NCBI RefSeq assembly: GCF_027938815.1
Contig: NZ_CP115913.1
Span: forward strand, 3,010,001-3,074,000
Length of the DNA: 64,000 bases
Origin: Oceanirhabdus sp. W0125-5
Lineage (GTDB): Bacteria > Bacillota > Clostridia > Clostridiales > Clostridiaceae
Direction of reading: 5' to 3'
In this document: one piece after another, positions 28,010 through 35,620 of the stretch
How the letters are laid out: the number at the start of each line of letters is the position of its first letter
Numbering within the stretch: the first letter of the stretch is position 1
Translations under genes and position numbers: made by a program
The notes under the pieces: model-generated
What the model was told of the DNA's origin: nothing
What the model saw: the letters and a program-made list of their open reading frames with translations, nothing else
Database searches by the model: none

Positions 28010-28921
28010 ATGTTTGGAAAATTATTTGGTAAACTTAAAAGTGGTTTAGAGAAAACAAGAGATTCTATAACAGATAAGGTGAATGAGGTATTAAAACTTG
28101 CAGTAACTATTGATGAAGATCTTTACGAAGAACTTGAAGAAATTCTTGTTATGGCGGATATTGGTTTTGACACTACTGTAGACATCATTGAGAGATTAAA
28201 AAAGAAAATTAAAGAAGAGAAAATTAGTGAACCTTCTGAGGTTAAGCCGTGTTTGAGAAGAGTTATTGTAGAGATGCTTGAAGAAGACGCTGAGGAAATT
28301 GAAGAAGAATTTCCTAAGGTTCTTTTAATTATTGGTGTAAATGGGGCAGGGAAAACTACTTCAATTGGTAAGATTGCAAGTAGATATAAAGAAAGTGGTA
28401 AAAAAGTTTTGTTAGCAGCTGGAGATACATTTAGAGCTGCTGCCATTGATCAATTAGAAGTATGGGCAAATAGAGCAGAGGTAGATATAATTAAACATAA
28501 AGAAGGGGCAGACCCTGGTGCAGTAATATTTGATGCGATTTCAGCTGGAAAATCAAGAGGTTCTGACATATTAATATGTGATACAGCAGGAAGGTTGCAT
28601 AATAAAAAGAATCTTATGAAGGAATTAGCTAAGATTAATAAAATTGTTGAAAGTGAATTCAGTGGAGCGCAAAAGGAAACATATCTAGTGCTTGATGCAA
28701 CAACAGGTCAAAACGCTGTTTCACAAGCAAAGGAATTTATGGAAGCGAGTAAAATTGATGGTATTATACTTACTAAGCTAGATGGTACTGCTAAAGGTGG
28801 TATAGTTATATCAATAAAAAATACATTAAATATTCCAGTGAAGTATATTGGAGTTGGAGAAGGTATAGAAGATTTACAAGAATTTGATGCATCTGAATTT
28901 GTTAATGCACTTTTTGATTAA
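28010..28921 (+). CDS. ftsY: Signal recognition particle receptor FtsY
   Basis: GTPase that docks SRP-ribosome complexes at the membrane. The 303-residue form lacks the long acidic N-terminal domain of E. coli FtsY, as usual in Firmicutes. It has an N-domain, then G motifs GVNGAGKTTS (about 109), DTAGRLHNKKNLM, TKLDGTAKGG and the closing GVGEGIEDL. The start at 28010 follows TTGGAGG; a longer in-frame start at 27974 would lie inside the structured element and is rejected. Confidence 0.97.
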   Translation: MFGKLFGKLKSGLEKTRDSITDKVNEVLKLAVTIDEDLYEELEEILVMADIGFDTTVDIIERLKKKIKEEKISEPSEVKPCLRRVIVEMLEEDAEEIEEEFPKVLLIIGVNGAGKTTSIGKIASRYKESGKKVLLAAGDTFRAAAIDQLEVWANRAEVDIIKHKEGADPGAVIFDAISAGKSRGSDILICDTAGRLHNKKNLMKELAKINKIVESEFSGAQKETYLVLDATTGQNAVSQAKEFMEASKIDGIILTKLDGTAKGGIVISIKNTLNIPVKYIGVGEGIEDLQEFDASEFVNALFD

Positions 28922-28930
28922 TTTTTAAAA

Positions 28931-29066
28931 GTGTTAAGTAAAAATACTTGACAGCCGTGGTTTAATCTGTTAATATTAATATCGTTGTCGGGTTATGGGT
29001 GTTAAGTAAAAATACTTGACAGCATCATTCTAATCTGTTAATATAAATATCGTTGTCAGGTTATTA
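28931..29066 (+). promoter_or_regulatory. Tandemly duplicated promoter module before ylxM-ffh
   Basis: Two head-to-tail 68-bp copies (28931-28998 and 28999-29066). Each has TTGACA-17-TAATAT (28948-28953/28971-28976 and 29016-29021/29039-29044). Each -35 is preceded by the dyad AAGTA-AAAA-TACTT. The copies share CGTTGTC and GGTTAT downstream but differ in the first half of the spacer. Confidence 0.8.
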
Positions 29067-29080
29067 GGTTGGTGATAATT

Positions 29081-29434
29081 ATGGATAAGAGGTTTGAGAT
29101 TTCATTTCTGTTAGATTGCTATGGAGCATTATTAACAGAAAATCAAAAAAATGTGATGGAATTGTATTATAATGCTGATTTGTCCTTGGCAGAGATAGCG
29201 GAGAATACAGGGAAAAGCCGTCAAGCTGTTCATGATCTAATAAAAAGAAGTGAAAAAACTTTGTATGATTATGAATCAAAGTTATCTTATCTTAATAAAA
29301 GATTATCGGTGGACAAATTAACTGCTAAAGTAAATGACAGTATAGATGACATTACCAGTGAAGATGAAATTAACAGAGAAAAGTTGCTGGGTTGTCTAAA
29401 TGATGTGTTGAAATTCTTAAATGAAATTTATTAG
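29081..29434 (+). CDS. ylxM: YlxM-family HTH protein, SRP-associated
   Basis: A 117-residue protein with a sigma-70 region 4-like helix-turn-helix: VMELYYNADLSLAEIAE and TGKSRQAVHDLIKR (about residues 22-55). YlxM is encoded next to ffh across Firmicutes and in streptococci modulates SRP GTPase activity. ATG 29081 (MDKRFEISFLLDCYGALL) was preferred over TTG 29069 because it has AGGTTGGTG at proper spacing. ffh starts 11 bases after the stop. Confidence 0.92.
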   Translation: MDKRFEISFLLDCYGALLTENQKNVMELYYNADLSLAEIAENTGKSRQAVHDLIKRSEKTLYDYESKLSYLNKRLSVDKLTAKVNDSIDDITSEDEINREKLLGCLNDVLKFLNEIY

Positions 29435-29445
29435 GAGGTTCCTAT

Positions 29446-30807
29446 ATGGCATTTGAAGGATTAGCGTCAAAATTACAAGAAGCTATGAAAAAGCTTAAAG
29501 GTAAAGGAAAATTAACAGAAAAAGATATTAAATTGGCCATGAGGGAAGTTAAACTAGCACTTTTGGAAGCTGATGTTAATTTCAAAGTAGTAAAAAACTT
29601 TGTAAAGACAGTGGGAGAAAAATGCAACGGAAGCGAAGTAATGGAGAGTCTTACGCCTGGTCAACAGGTAGTTAAGATTGTTAATGATGAGCTTTCTTCT
29701 TTAATGGGTGATGAGACTAAAGAAATAAATTTAAAAGCAAATGGCATTTCAGTAATTATGCTAGTAGGTTTGCAAGGTGCAGGTAAAACAACAATGGGTG
29801 GTAAGCTCGCTATGCATCTTAGAAAGAAAAATAAAAGACCTTTACTTGTAGCGTGTGATATTTATAGACCAGCTGCGATTAAACAATTGCAAGTTGTAGG
29901 TAAATCCATAGATGTTCCTGTATTTAGTATGGGAGATAAGGTGAGTCCTGTAGATATTGCAAAAGCAGCTATTGAACATGCAAAAGCAAATGACAACAAC
30001 GTTGTTATTATAGATACAGCAGGAAGACTTCATATTGATGAAGAACTTATGCAAGAACTTAAGGATGTAAAAGAATGTGTAGATCCAGATGAAATTCTAC
30101 TTGTTGTAGATTCTATGACTGGGCAAGATGCAGTAAATGTTGCTACTACATTTGATGAGTTATTAAACATTGATGGTGTTATACTTACAAAACTTGATGG
30201 TGATACTCGTGGTGGAGCTGCATTATCAATTAAGGCAATGACTGGAAAAGCAATTAAGTTTGCTGGAGTTGGAGAAAAACTTAATGACTTAGAGGTATTC
30301 CATCCAGATAGAATGGCTTCGAGAATTCTGGGAATGGGAGATGTATTATCTCTTATTGAAAAAGCACAAAGTGCTATTGATGAGAAAGAAGCTGAAGAAT
30401 TGTCTAACAGAATGATGAATGAAGAATTCAATTTTGAAGACTACCTTTCAGCAATGAAGCAAATGAAAAAATTAGGCCCATTAGGTAAGATTATGGAAAT
30501 GGTTCCTGGAGTTAATAAATCAATGATGAGTAATTTAGATATGGAAGCTTCTGAAAAAGAAATGAAGCGTGTTGAAGCGATGATTAATTCTATGACAGTT
30601 GCTGAAAGAAGAAAACCTAGTCTTATTAAGAGCTCATCATCAAGAAAAAAGAGAATTGCTAGAGGCGCAGGAGTAAATGTTGCTGCAATTAATAAGCTGC
30701 TTAAAGGGTATGAACAATCAAAGAAAATGATGAAGCAGTTTAAAGGAATGAGTCAAGGTTTTGGAAAGAAAGCTTCTAAAGGTTTATTTGGGAAATTCCC
30801 ATTTTAA
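29446..30807 (+). CDS. ffh: Signal recognition particle protein Ffh
   Basis: GTPase that binds signal sequences together with 4.5S/scRNA. The 453-residue protein has an N-domain, then G-domain motifs GLQGAGKTTMGGKLA (about 106), DTAGRLHIDEELM, TKLDGDTRGGAAL, then a Met-rich M domain (about 300-453) with GKIMEMVPG and SLIKSSSSRKKRIARGAG for RNA binding. The third P-loop-proximal residue is Met where Thr is common, a minor variation. AGGAGG precedes the ATG, and rpsP follows after 37 bases. Confidence 0.98.
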   Translation: MAFEGLASKLQEAMKKLKGKGKLTEKDIKLAMREVKLALLEADVNFKVVKNFVKTVGEKCNGSEVMESLTPGQQVVKIVNDELSSLMGDETKEINLKANGISVIMLVGLQGAGKTTMGGKLAMHLRKKNKRPLLVACDIYRPAAIKQLQVVGKSIDVPVFSMGDKVSPVDIAKAAIEHAKANDNNVVIIDTAGRLHIDEELMQELKDVKECVDPDEILLVVDSMTGQDAVNVATTFDELLNIDGVILTKLDGDTRGGAALSIKAMTGKAIKFAGVGEKLNDLEVFHPDRMASRILGMGDVLSLIEKAQSAIDEKEAEELSNRMMNEEFNFEDYLSAMKQMKKLGPLGKIMEMVPGVNKSMMSNLDMEASEKEMKRVEAMINSMTVAERRKPSLIKSSSSRKKRIARGAGVNVAAINKLLKGYEQSKKMMKQFKGMSQGFGKKASKGLFGKFPF

Positions 30808-30844
30808 TATAAGCAAATGAAAAATTTAAGGAGGTGAATTTATA

Positions 30845-31090
30845 ATGGCAGTTAAAATCAGATTAAAGAGAATGGGTGCTAAGAAAGCTCCTTTCTATAG
30901 AGTGGTAGTTGCAGATTCAAGAGCTCCAAGAGATGGTAGAAACATCGAAGAGATCGGATACTACAACCCAGTTGCAGAGCCTAAAGTAATCAAGATTGAT
31001 GAAGAAAAGGCAGCTAAGTGGTTAAGCAATGGTGCACAACCAACAGAAACTGTTAAGAAATTATTTAACAAAGTAGGAATCAACAAATAG
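30845..31090 (+). CDS. rpsP: 30S ribosomal protein S16
   Basis: An 81-residue small-subunit protein beginning [24 protein letters not shown], the diagnostic start, with [13 protein letters not shown] and [21 protein letters not shown] precedes the ATG. It is part of the ylxM-ffh-rpsP-khpA transcript, the same order as B. subtilis. Confidence 0.98.
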   Translation: MAVKIRLKRMGAKKAPFYRVVVADSRAPRDGRNIEEIGYYNPVAEPKVIKIDEEKAAKWLSNGAQPTETVKKLFNKVGINK

Positions 31091-31119
31091 TATATAATGT
31101 TGAATGGAGGCGTATCTCG

Positions 31120-31347
31120 ATGAAAGAATTGCTAGAGGTAATAGCCAAATCTCTTGTAGATAATCCAGAGATGGTTGAAGTTAATGAAGTTTCTGGTGAA
31201 CAATCCATAATTCTTGAGCTAAAAGTATCTCAAGATGATATGGGTAAAGTAATAGGTAAGCAAGGCAGAATAGCTAAGGCTATTAGAACTGTTGTTAAAG
31301 CTTGCGCTATCAAAGAGAATAAAAGAGTAGTAGTAGAAATAATATAA
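31120..31347 (+). CDS. khpA: KH-domain RNA-binding protein KhpA (YlqC)
   Basis: A 75-residue single KH domain with the GxxG loop in VIGKQGRIAKAIRTVVKA (about 46-62). In streptococci KhpA pairs with KhpB/EloR in RNA binding linked to cell elongation. TGGAGG precedes the ATG. A terminator follows directly, so this is the last gene of the SRP operon. Confidence 0.93.
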   Translation: MKELLEVIAKSLVDNPEMVEVNEVSGEQSIILELKVSQDDMGKVIGKQGRIAKAIRTVVKACAIKENKRVVVEII

Positions 31348-31377
31348 AGAGTTAGGGCTTCCTAACTCTTATTTTGT
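31347..31377 (+). terminator. Terminator of the ylxM-khpA operon
   Basis: AAGAGTTAGG / CCTAACTCTT around GCTT, followed by ATTTTG. Confidence 0.82.
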
Positions 31378-31430
31378 ATAAAAAAGTATATTATTAGTAA
31401 ATAATATTGTACATATACAATTTAAGTACA

Positions 31431-31537
31431 TTATAGAGATTCCTTTACGAAAATTAATTTATACTTGTTCCAAAAGCTCGGCGTATCAACGAGTTATGGA
31501 CACGTATAAATTATGATTTGAGTTGGAATCTCTATAA
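31431..31537 (+). repeat. Structured repeat element, copy B (before rimM)
   Basis: Outer stem of 13 perfect pairs (31431-31443 with 31525-31537; TATAGAGATTCC / GGAATCTCTATA at its core). Second stem AATTAATTTATAC 31452-31464 with GTATAAATT 31504-31512. Third GTTCC 31467-31471 with GGAC 31498-31501. Apical CTCG 31477-31480 with CGAG 31490-31493. The same layout and conserved segments occur in copy A. It is 45 bases before the rimM start, in a 235-base gap with no gene. Confidence 0.78.
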
Positions 31538-31582
31538 AGATGTATATTAATATATTAAAATTTAAACAGTTTGAGGTGTGGT

Positions 31583-32086
31583 ATGAAGAACGAAACTTTA
31601 GTAATCGGGAAGATAACGAAAGCTCATGGTATTAGAGGAGAAGTGAAGGTGATACCGCTTACTGATGATCTTAAGAGATTCAAAAAGCTTAAAACAGTTA
31701 TAATTGACGATAAAGAAGTTATAGTAGAAGGTGTTAAACTTCAGAGTACTAAAGCTATTTTGAAATTAGAAGGTTTCAATAGAATTGAAGATACTGCTGT
31801 GCTTAGAGATAAGTATATTTCAGTTAATAGAGAAGATGCTGTTGAACTTGAAGAAGGAGAATATTATATAGCTGATTTAATTGGTTGTATGGTGTTTGAT
31901 GAAAATGGTCTTCAATTAGGTAAAATATATGATGTAATAAGCACTGGTAGTAATGATGTTTATTGGATTAAAGATCAGAAAAAGAAGGATATTTTAGTTC
32001 CTGTATTAAAAGAAATTGTATTAAATGTAGATATTGATTCAGAAAAAATAATTATCAAGCCTATAAAAGAGTGGATGGATGAATGA
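31583..32086 (+). CDS. rimM: 16S rRNA processing protein RimM
   Basis: Assembly factor for the 30S head that binds S19. The 167-residue protein starts [22 protein letters not shown], has a barrel-like N domain and a PRC-barrel C domain (about 95-165) with [14 protein letters not shown] 31583 was chosen over a start at 31571 because GAGGTG sits 6-11 bases upstream. It overlaps trmD by 4 bases (ATGA). Confidence 0.95.
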   Translation: MKNETLVIGKITKAHGIRGEVKVIPLTDDLKRFKKLKTVIIDDKEVIVEGVKLQSTKAILKLEGFNRIEDTAVLRDKYISVNREDAVELEEGEYYIADLIGCMVFDENGLQLGKIYDVISTGSNDVYWIKDQKKKDILVPVLKEIVLNVDIDSEKIIIKPIKEWMDE

Positions 32087-32811
32087 AGATAGATATTTTA
32101 ACACTTTTTCCTGAGATGTTCGAAGTATTTAATCATAGTATTATGAAAAGGGCACAGGAAAGTGGGCATTTAGAATTGAGTATTGTGAATATTAGAGATT
32201 ACTCTGAAAATAAACATAAAAAAGCAGATGATTATCCTTATGGAGGAGGAGCAGGCATGGTTATGACTCCTCAACCCATAGTTGATTGCATTAGGAAGGT
32301 AAAAGAGAATAATAAGGGGAAAGTGATATTTTTAGGACCTAGAGGTAAAAGTTTTAATCATAAAAAAGCTCAAGAACTATCTAAGGAAGAATCGTTAATA
32401 TTCCTCTGTGGTCATTATGAGGGTATAGATGAGCGAACAAGGAAATATATAGATGAAGAAATTTCCATAGGTGACTTTATACTTACTGGAGGGGAAATGG
32501 CATGTCTACCAATTGTTGATAGTATAAGTAGATTAATTCCAGGAGTTCTTGGCAGCGAAGAAAGTTTTATGGATGAATCTTTTTATAATGGGTTGCTAGA
32601 ATATCCTCAATACACAAGACCTGCAGATTTTGAAGGTGATAAGGTTCCTGATGTTTTATTGTCAGGTCATCATGACAATATTAGAAAATGGAGAAAAATT
32701 AAATCTTTAGAAATTACAAAGAAGTACAGAAAAGATTTGTATGATAAGTATGTTATGACTAAAGAAGATATAAAATTGTTGAAAAATAAAAAAAAATACT
32801 TGAAAGATTAA
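32083..32811 (+). CDS. trmD: tRNA (guanine-N1)-methyltransferase TrmD
   Basis: Methylates G37 of tRNAs to prevent frameshifting. The 242-residue SPOUT enzyme has the knot motifs [12 protein letters not shown] (about 132-143) and [12 protein letters not shown], with [11 protein letters not shown] and [10 protein letters not shown]. It is translationally coupled to rimM. It is followed by the rplS promoter, giving the common rimM-trmD-rplS order but with rplS having extra transcription. Confidence 0.98.
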   Translation: MKIDILTLFPEMFEVFNHSIMKRAQESGHLELSIVNIRDYSENKHKKADDYPYGGGAGMVMTPQPIVDCIRKVKENNKGKVIFLGPRGKSFNHKKAQELSKEESLIFLCGHYEGIDERTRKYIDEEISIGDFILTGGEMACLPIVDSISRLIPGVLGSEESFMDESFYNGLLEYPQYTRPADFEGDKVPDVLLSGHHDNIRKWRKIKSLEITKKYRKDLYDKYVMTKEDIKLLKNKKKYLKD

Positions 32812-32828
32812 AATATGTATGTTAATAT
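32800..32828 (+). promoter_or_regulatory. Promoter of rplS
   Basis: TTGAAA-17-TAATAT with a TGT extended -10 element, overlapping the end of trmD, so rplS can be transcribed separately. Confidence 0.65.
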
Positions 32829-32835
32829 AATACTT

Positions 32836-32905
32836 GTGCGATTTCAGGCGGTCCTCTGATAGAAAATCTATTATAGAACGTCTAAATATAAGAAGGAGGT
32901 TGTAC
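32836..32905 (+). ncRNA. Probable L19 leader (rplS 5' UTR)
   Basis: The 5' leader after the rplS promoter folds into a hairpin: AGGCG pairs with CGTCT, and TAGA pairs with TCTA around AAA inside it, just before AAGGAGG. A ribosomal protein L19 leader motif is known before rplS in Firmicutes; identity here is by position and fold, not by model score. Confidence 0.5.
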
Positions 32906-32907
32906 AA

Positions 32908-33261
32908 ATGCAAGATATAATAAGAGCTATTGAAAAAGAACAAATTAGAACTGATTTACCAGAGTTTCACGTTGGTGATACTGTAAAAGTTCACGTAAGA
33001 ATTACTGAAGGTAAAAAAGAAAGAATTCAGATTTTCGAAGGTACTGTTATTAAGAGACAAAACGGTGGAATTAGAGAAACTTTCACTGTAAGAAGAGTTG
33101 CTTACGGTACTGGTGTAGAGAGAACTTTCCCAGTTAACACACCTTTCATTGAAAAGATTGAAATTGTTAGATTAGGTAAAGTAAGAAGAGCTAAGTTATT
33201 CTACTTAAGAGACAGAGTAGGTAAAGCTGCTAAAGTTAAAGAGAAAATCGTAAGAAAGTAA
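32908..33261 (+). CDS. rplS: 50S ribosomal protein L19
   Basis: Located at the 30S-50S interface. The 117-residue protein contains the signature [18 protein letters not shown] and [16 protein letters not shown], and ends with [12 protein letters not shown] and a basic tail. AAGAAGGAGG precedes the ATG, and a strong terminator follows. Confidence 0.98.
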   Translation: MQDIIRAIEKEQIRTDLPEFHVGDTVKVHVRITEGKKERIQIFEGTVIKRQNGGIRETFTVRRVAYGTGVERTFPVNTPFIEKIEIVRLGKVRRAKLFYLRDRVGKAAKVKEKIVRK

Positions 33262-33266
33262 TTCAA

Positions 33267-33289
33267 GAGGGGCTTTAGGCCCCTTTTTT
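33267..33289 (+). terminator. Terminator of rplS
   Basis: AGGGGC / GCCCCT around TTTAG, followed directly by TTTTTT. Confidence 0.88.
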
Positions 33290-33327
33290 GATTATAAATA
33301 TACACTTTTATAAGGAGGGAGAAAACT

Positions 33328-34200
33328 ATGCATGGAATAGAAAGTGTTAATAGTATAAAAAATATTAACTGGTATCCTGGGCATATGGCAAAAACTAAAA
33401 GAAAGATTCAGGAAGAACTTAAGCTTGTAGATATTGTTATAGAGATTAGGGATGCAAGAATCGTTGAAGCTAGTAAGAATCCTGAAATTGATAAAATTTG
33501 CAAAGGTAAGCCAAGAGTAATATTACTAAATAAGTACGATCTGGCTGAAGATAAAGTAACTAATAAGTGGGTAGAAAAATTAAAGGAAGATAATGTTGAG
33601 GTTGTATTAACTAACTGCGTTAAAGGATATGGAATAAATGAAATAAAAAAAGCTATTGATAAATTAATGAAAGATAAAAGAGAGAGAATGGAAAGCAAAG
33701 GGGTATTGAACTTTGTGACAAGAGCTATGGTTGTAGGTATACCAAATGTAGGAAAGTCTTCATTTATTAATAGAATGGCTAAAGGTAAGAGAGCAAAGAC
33801 GGGTGATATGCCTGGTGTTACAAGATCCAATCAATGGATAAAGACGGATTTAGGTATTGAATTGTTAGACACTCCTGGGGTTTTATGGCCTAAGTTTAAA
33901 GATCAAGTTGTTGCTCAGAATCTAGCTTTCACAGGGGCAATTAAAGACGAAATTCTGAATATAGAAGATTTAGCATATAAATTGTTAGAAAGACTAGTTG
34001 TTGATTATCCAGAAAATCTTCAAGAGAGATATAAATTAGATTATGTATCAGATGATCCATTAGAAACTATGGAAGAAATAGCAAGAAAAAGAGGTTGTCT
34101 TCTTAAAAAAGGTGAGATTAATTACGATAGAGTGTCAGTTATTATTTTAGATGAATTCAGGGGAGGGAAAATTGGCAAAATCTCTATAGAGAAGCCATAG
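33328..34200 (+). CDS. rbgA: Ribosome biogenesis GTPase RbgA (YlqF)
   Basis: GTPase required for late 50S assembly. The 290-residue protein is circularly permuted: NKYDL (about 67) precedes the P-loop GIPNVGKSSFINRM (about 137) and DTPGVLWPK. It begins with INWYPGHMAKTKRKI, the RbgA signature with the catalytic-type His. TAAGGAGGGAG precedes the ATG. It is followed by rnhB 4 bases after the stop, as in B. subtilis. Confidence 0.97.
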   Translation: MHGIESVNSIKNINWYPGHMAKTKRKIQEELKLVDIVIEIRDARIVEASKNPEIDKICKGKPRVILLNKYDLAEDKVTNKWVEKLKEDNVEVVLTNCVKGYGINEIKKAIDKLMKDKRERMESKGVLNFVTRAMVVGIPNVGKSSFINRMAKGKRAKTGDMPGVTRSNQWIKTDLGIELLDTPGVLWPKFKDQVVAQNLAFTGAIKDEILNIEDLAYKLLERLVVDYPENLQERYKLDYVSDDPLETMEEIARKRGCLLKKGEINYDRVSVIILDEFRGGKIGKISIEKP

Positions 34201-34204
34201 GTAT

Positions 34205-35023
34205 ATGATTAAAGATCTTGGGTCATTAAAAGTTAAAGAAATAAAAGATATTGTTAAAATAGAACTAGAGAAAATGTATGCATCTAAAGATGTTGATAAT
34301 ATAACCAAATTAGTCTCTGTTTTAGATGAAGATGGGCGAAGTGCAGTAAAGTCTTTGAAAGTAAAGTGTGAGAAGGAAATCACTAAACTACTGAATGAGA
34401 TTGAAAGAGTAAAAAAACTATATGAGTTTGATATTAACCACAATAATGGGGTGATTATTGCAGGTGTTGATGAAGTTGGCAGGGGGCCATTAGCTGGACC
34501 GATAGTTGGAGCAGCTGTAGTTTTAGATTATAGTTCACTAGAAGTAGAGAACTTGATATTGGGAATAAATGACTCTAAAAAAATTAAAGAGTGTGAAAGA
34601 GAAAGATTGTATGATGAAATAATTAAAAGGTGTGTTGACTATAAAATTGTAGGAATAGATAATGGGACTATTGATAGTCAAGGTATTGCTTGGTGTAACA
34701 ATGAAATTTTTAAGAATTCAATATTAGGTTTAGATGTTAAACCGGATAAAGTACTTTGTGATGGATATTCCATAAAGAATTTTAATATTGATAATGAGGC
34801 AGTAATTAAAGGTGATACTAAGAGTGCTGCTATTGCTTGTGCATCTATTCTAGCTAAAGTATATAGAGATAGAATTATGAAAGAATACTCAAAAAAGTAT
34901 CCGGAATATGACTTTGAAAGTAATGTTGGGTATGGAACACAAAAGCATATTGAAGCGTTGAGAAAATGTGGTCATACGGATATTCACAGAAAGTCATTTA
35001 TAAGAAATCTAATAAATGTATAA
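34205..35023 (+). CDS. rnhB: Ribonuclease HII
   Basis: Removes ribonucleotides from RNA-DNA hybrids and misincorporated rNMPs. The 272-residue protein has an N-terminal helical extension (about 1-80), then IIAGVDEVGRGPLAGP with the catalytic Asp-Glu near 90, GINDSKKI and a further acidic residue in KVLCDGY. The C-terminal VGYGTQKHIEAL is conserved. It is coupled to rbgA. Confidence 0.97.
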   Translation: MIKDLGSLKVKEIKDIVKIELEKMYASKDVDNITKLVSVLDEDGRSAVKSLKVKCEKEITKLLNEIERVKKLYEFDINHNNGVIIAGVDEVGRGPLAGPIVGAAVVLDYSSLEVENLILGINDSKKIKECERERLYDEIIKRCVDYKIVGIDNGTIDSQGIAWCNNEIFKNSILGLDVKPDKVLCDGYSIKNFNIDNEAVIKGDTKSAAIACASILAKVYRDRIMKEYSKKYPEYDFESNVGYGTQKHIEALRKCGHTDIHRKSFIRNLINV

Positions 35024-35046
35024 TAAATGTTAATATTTTTTTAAAT

Positions 35047-35080
35047 AAAGGATTCCAATTATTTGGAATCCTTTATTTAT
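35047..35080 (+). terminator. Terminator between rnhB and yraN
   Basis: AAAGGATTCCAA / TTGGAATCCTTT around a 4-base loop, followed by ATTTATTTAATAAAA. It can serve both converging genes, because the ends are A- and T-rich on both strands. Confidence 0.8.
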
Positions 35081-35103
35081 TTAATAAAAAGTTTACAATA
35101 TAA

Positions 35104-35463
35104 TTACCAAATTATATCTTTTACATGGTCAATAGAATATTTAATACCATCATTAGCAATATTAATTAGATCTATACGACCATTCTTATTAGGAAAATAT
35201 TTATTTAAATATATTGAAGCTGAACGTCTGATTCTATATAATTGCTTTTTTGTAACTGAAGGATAAATACTAAAAGTATCATTAAATTTACTTTTAATTT
35301 CTATAAAGCATATACAGTTATTTTTTACATCGTGAGCTATTATATCAATCTCTCCTAGCTTATGTTTGTAATTATTTTCAATGATTATGTAATCATTAGA
35401 TTCAAGATAAGAACCAACGATATTTTCATTTATACTTCCAAAAGTTTTCTTATAAGATTTCAT
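35104..35463 (-). CDS. yraN: YraN/UPF0102 nuclease-like protein
   Basis: A 119-residue protein of the UPF0102 family with a restriction-endonuclease-like core: GSINENIVGSYLES, then the metal-site pattern GEIDIIAHD and CFIEIKSK (E-x-K). Its function is unsettled; the family is often found near rnhB and dprA/comM, suggesting DNA transactions. It runs opposite to its neighbours and converges on rnhB. The ATG is preceded by AAGGAGTT on the minus strand. Confidence 0.9.
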   Translation of the reverse strand: MKSYKKTFGSINENIVGSYLESNDYIIIENNYKHKLGEIDIIAHDVKNNCICFIEIKSKFNDTFSIYPSVTKKQLYRIRRSASIYLNKYFPNKNGRIDLINIANDGIKYSIDHVKDIIW

Positions 35464-35620
35464 TTTTAACTCCTTATTTGTTCTTTATTCTTTATAGAGT
35501 GATTTATCTATCTATAAGTATTGACTAAAACAAAAAATAAAAACATATGTTTCATAATTGATATAAAAATGAACATATTGTCAATAATTATGATTGTAAA
35601 TTATAATTAGGAGGAATTAT

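Noticed and set aside
35063-35266. 67-codon plus-strand frame beside rnhB
   Set aside because: It is antisense to the end of yraN and begins in the rnhB terminator region; no ribosome site or homology features.
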